The notes beneath the pieces are model-generated. The model did not search any database and had not been told where the DNA came from. It worked only from the letters and a program-made list of their open reading frames with translations. A stretch of DNA of 5,709 nucleotides, from positions 1 through 5,709 of the forward strand of contig DASXXM010000208.1 of assembly GCA_036503065.1 (NCBI GenBank), given 5' to 3'. This DNA is from DATEPR01 sp036503065 (GTDB taxonomy: Bacteria; Actinomycetota; Actinomycetes; Mycobacteriales; Pseudonocardiaceae). Position numbers and translations under genes: made by a program. Below are positions 5,559 through 5,709 of this stretch, in pieces (the first letter of the stretch is position 1; each line of letters begins with the position of its first letter).

Positions 5559-5709
5559 GCTATAGCAAACACGCTATCGCAAACAAGACGGCCAAACTCG
5601 CGTAGTCGCAGCGACTTCCCAGGGCTGCCCGTTGACAGGACCACGCTATAGCAAACAAGCCATAGCAGACACGCCATAGCAGACACGCCATAGCAGCGCA
5701 TGCCACCGC
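5559..5709. repeat. composite repeat unit, copy B (151 bp, reaches the window edge)
   Basis: Same order of parts as copy A: octamers at 5559 and 5573, the interior, then octamers at 5645, 5659, 5673 and 5687 and the GCGCATGCCACCGC end. By eye it differs from copy A by six substitutions (opposite 5430, 5441, 5454, 5471, 5496, 5510) and by one added 14-base step (AGACAC plus GCCATAGC), which accounts exactly for 151 against 137 bases. The added step shows that the short array changes copy number independently of the larger duplication. Confidence 0.8.

Larger units (their letters stand above)
5230..5709. repeat. gene-free intergenic repeat field of GCTATAGC octamers
   Basis: No convincing coding sequence is present in these 480 bases. 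They contain seven exact copies of the self-complementary octamer GCTATAGC (starting at 5272, 5377, 5411, 5425, 5497, 5559, 5645). One- or two-base variants are GTTATAGC 5286, GCTATAAC 5300, GCCATGGC 5314, GCTATCGC 5573, and GCCATAGC at 5511, 5525, 5659, 5673, 5687. A degenerate GCCACCGC ends two clusters (5540, 5702). Within clusters the octamers step by exactly 14 bases with spacers AAACAT, AAACAC, AAACAA, AGACAC or AGCGTG. Most clusters are preceded by GGACCA or CGACCA (5261, 5490, 5548, 5638). The field continues past the window. Its function is unknown to me: candidates are a binding array for a dimeric protein, iteron-like sites, or a non-functional minisatellite. Confidence 0.85.

Noticed and set aside
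5498..5701. 67-codon open frame on the minus strand with the peptide MRCYGVSAMACLL at both ends
   Set aside because: It lies wholly inside the duplicated repeats. The internal peptide repeat follows from the 148+14 base offset being a multiple of three; there is no ribosome binding site and no codon bias of the host genes.
5272..5709. CRISPR array
   Set aside because: The repeated element is only 8 bases with 6-base near-identical spacers. There are no unique spacers of about 30 bases and no cas gene in the window.

Overview
This is high-GC DNA with strong G/C preference at third codon positions and GTG/ATG starts. The genes are of kinds typical of Actinobacteria: a lactate-monooxygenase-like flavoenzyme, the actinobacterial stand-alone family A DNA polymerase, and a FadD-type ligase. 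A filamentous actinomycete, perhaps of the Pseudonocardiales, fits best. This is inferred from gene content and composition; no marker gene is present.

Layout. Bases 1-39 may hold the last codons of a plus-strand gene that enters from the left. A GNAT acetyltransferase (64-573, minus) is divergent from an FMN-dependent alpha-hydroxy acid oxidase/lactate 2-monooxygenase homologue (641-1804, plus). That gene converges, with 7 bases between stop codons, on a DNA polymerase I-like protein with a degenerate exonuclease region (1812-3521, minus). The polymerase is divergent, across 58 bases, from an acyl-CoA synthetase (3580-5229, plus). No pathway joins the four proteins. The two plus-strand enzymes could both act in carboxylic acid metabolism, but they are separately transcribed and nothing in the sequence ties them together.

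The last 480 bases (5230-5709) contain no convincing gene. They hold an organised repeat field. Its basic element is the self-complementary octamer GCTATAGC (with variants such as GCCATAGC), set at exact 14-base steps with AAACAY-type spacers, in clusters of two to four. The clusters sit inside a larger unit that recurs at 148 bases (5411-5547 and 5559-5709). The second copy has one extra 14-base step. The interior of the larger unit resembles the last codons, stop codon and 3' flank of the acyl-CoA synthetase gene (25 of 31 positions), so the gene end itself belongs to a third, more diverged copy. The field runs off the right edge. This repeat system is the least explained part of the window; the protein-coding part is ordinary.
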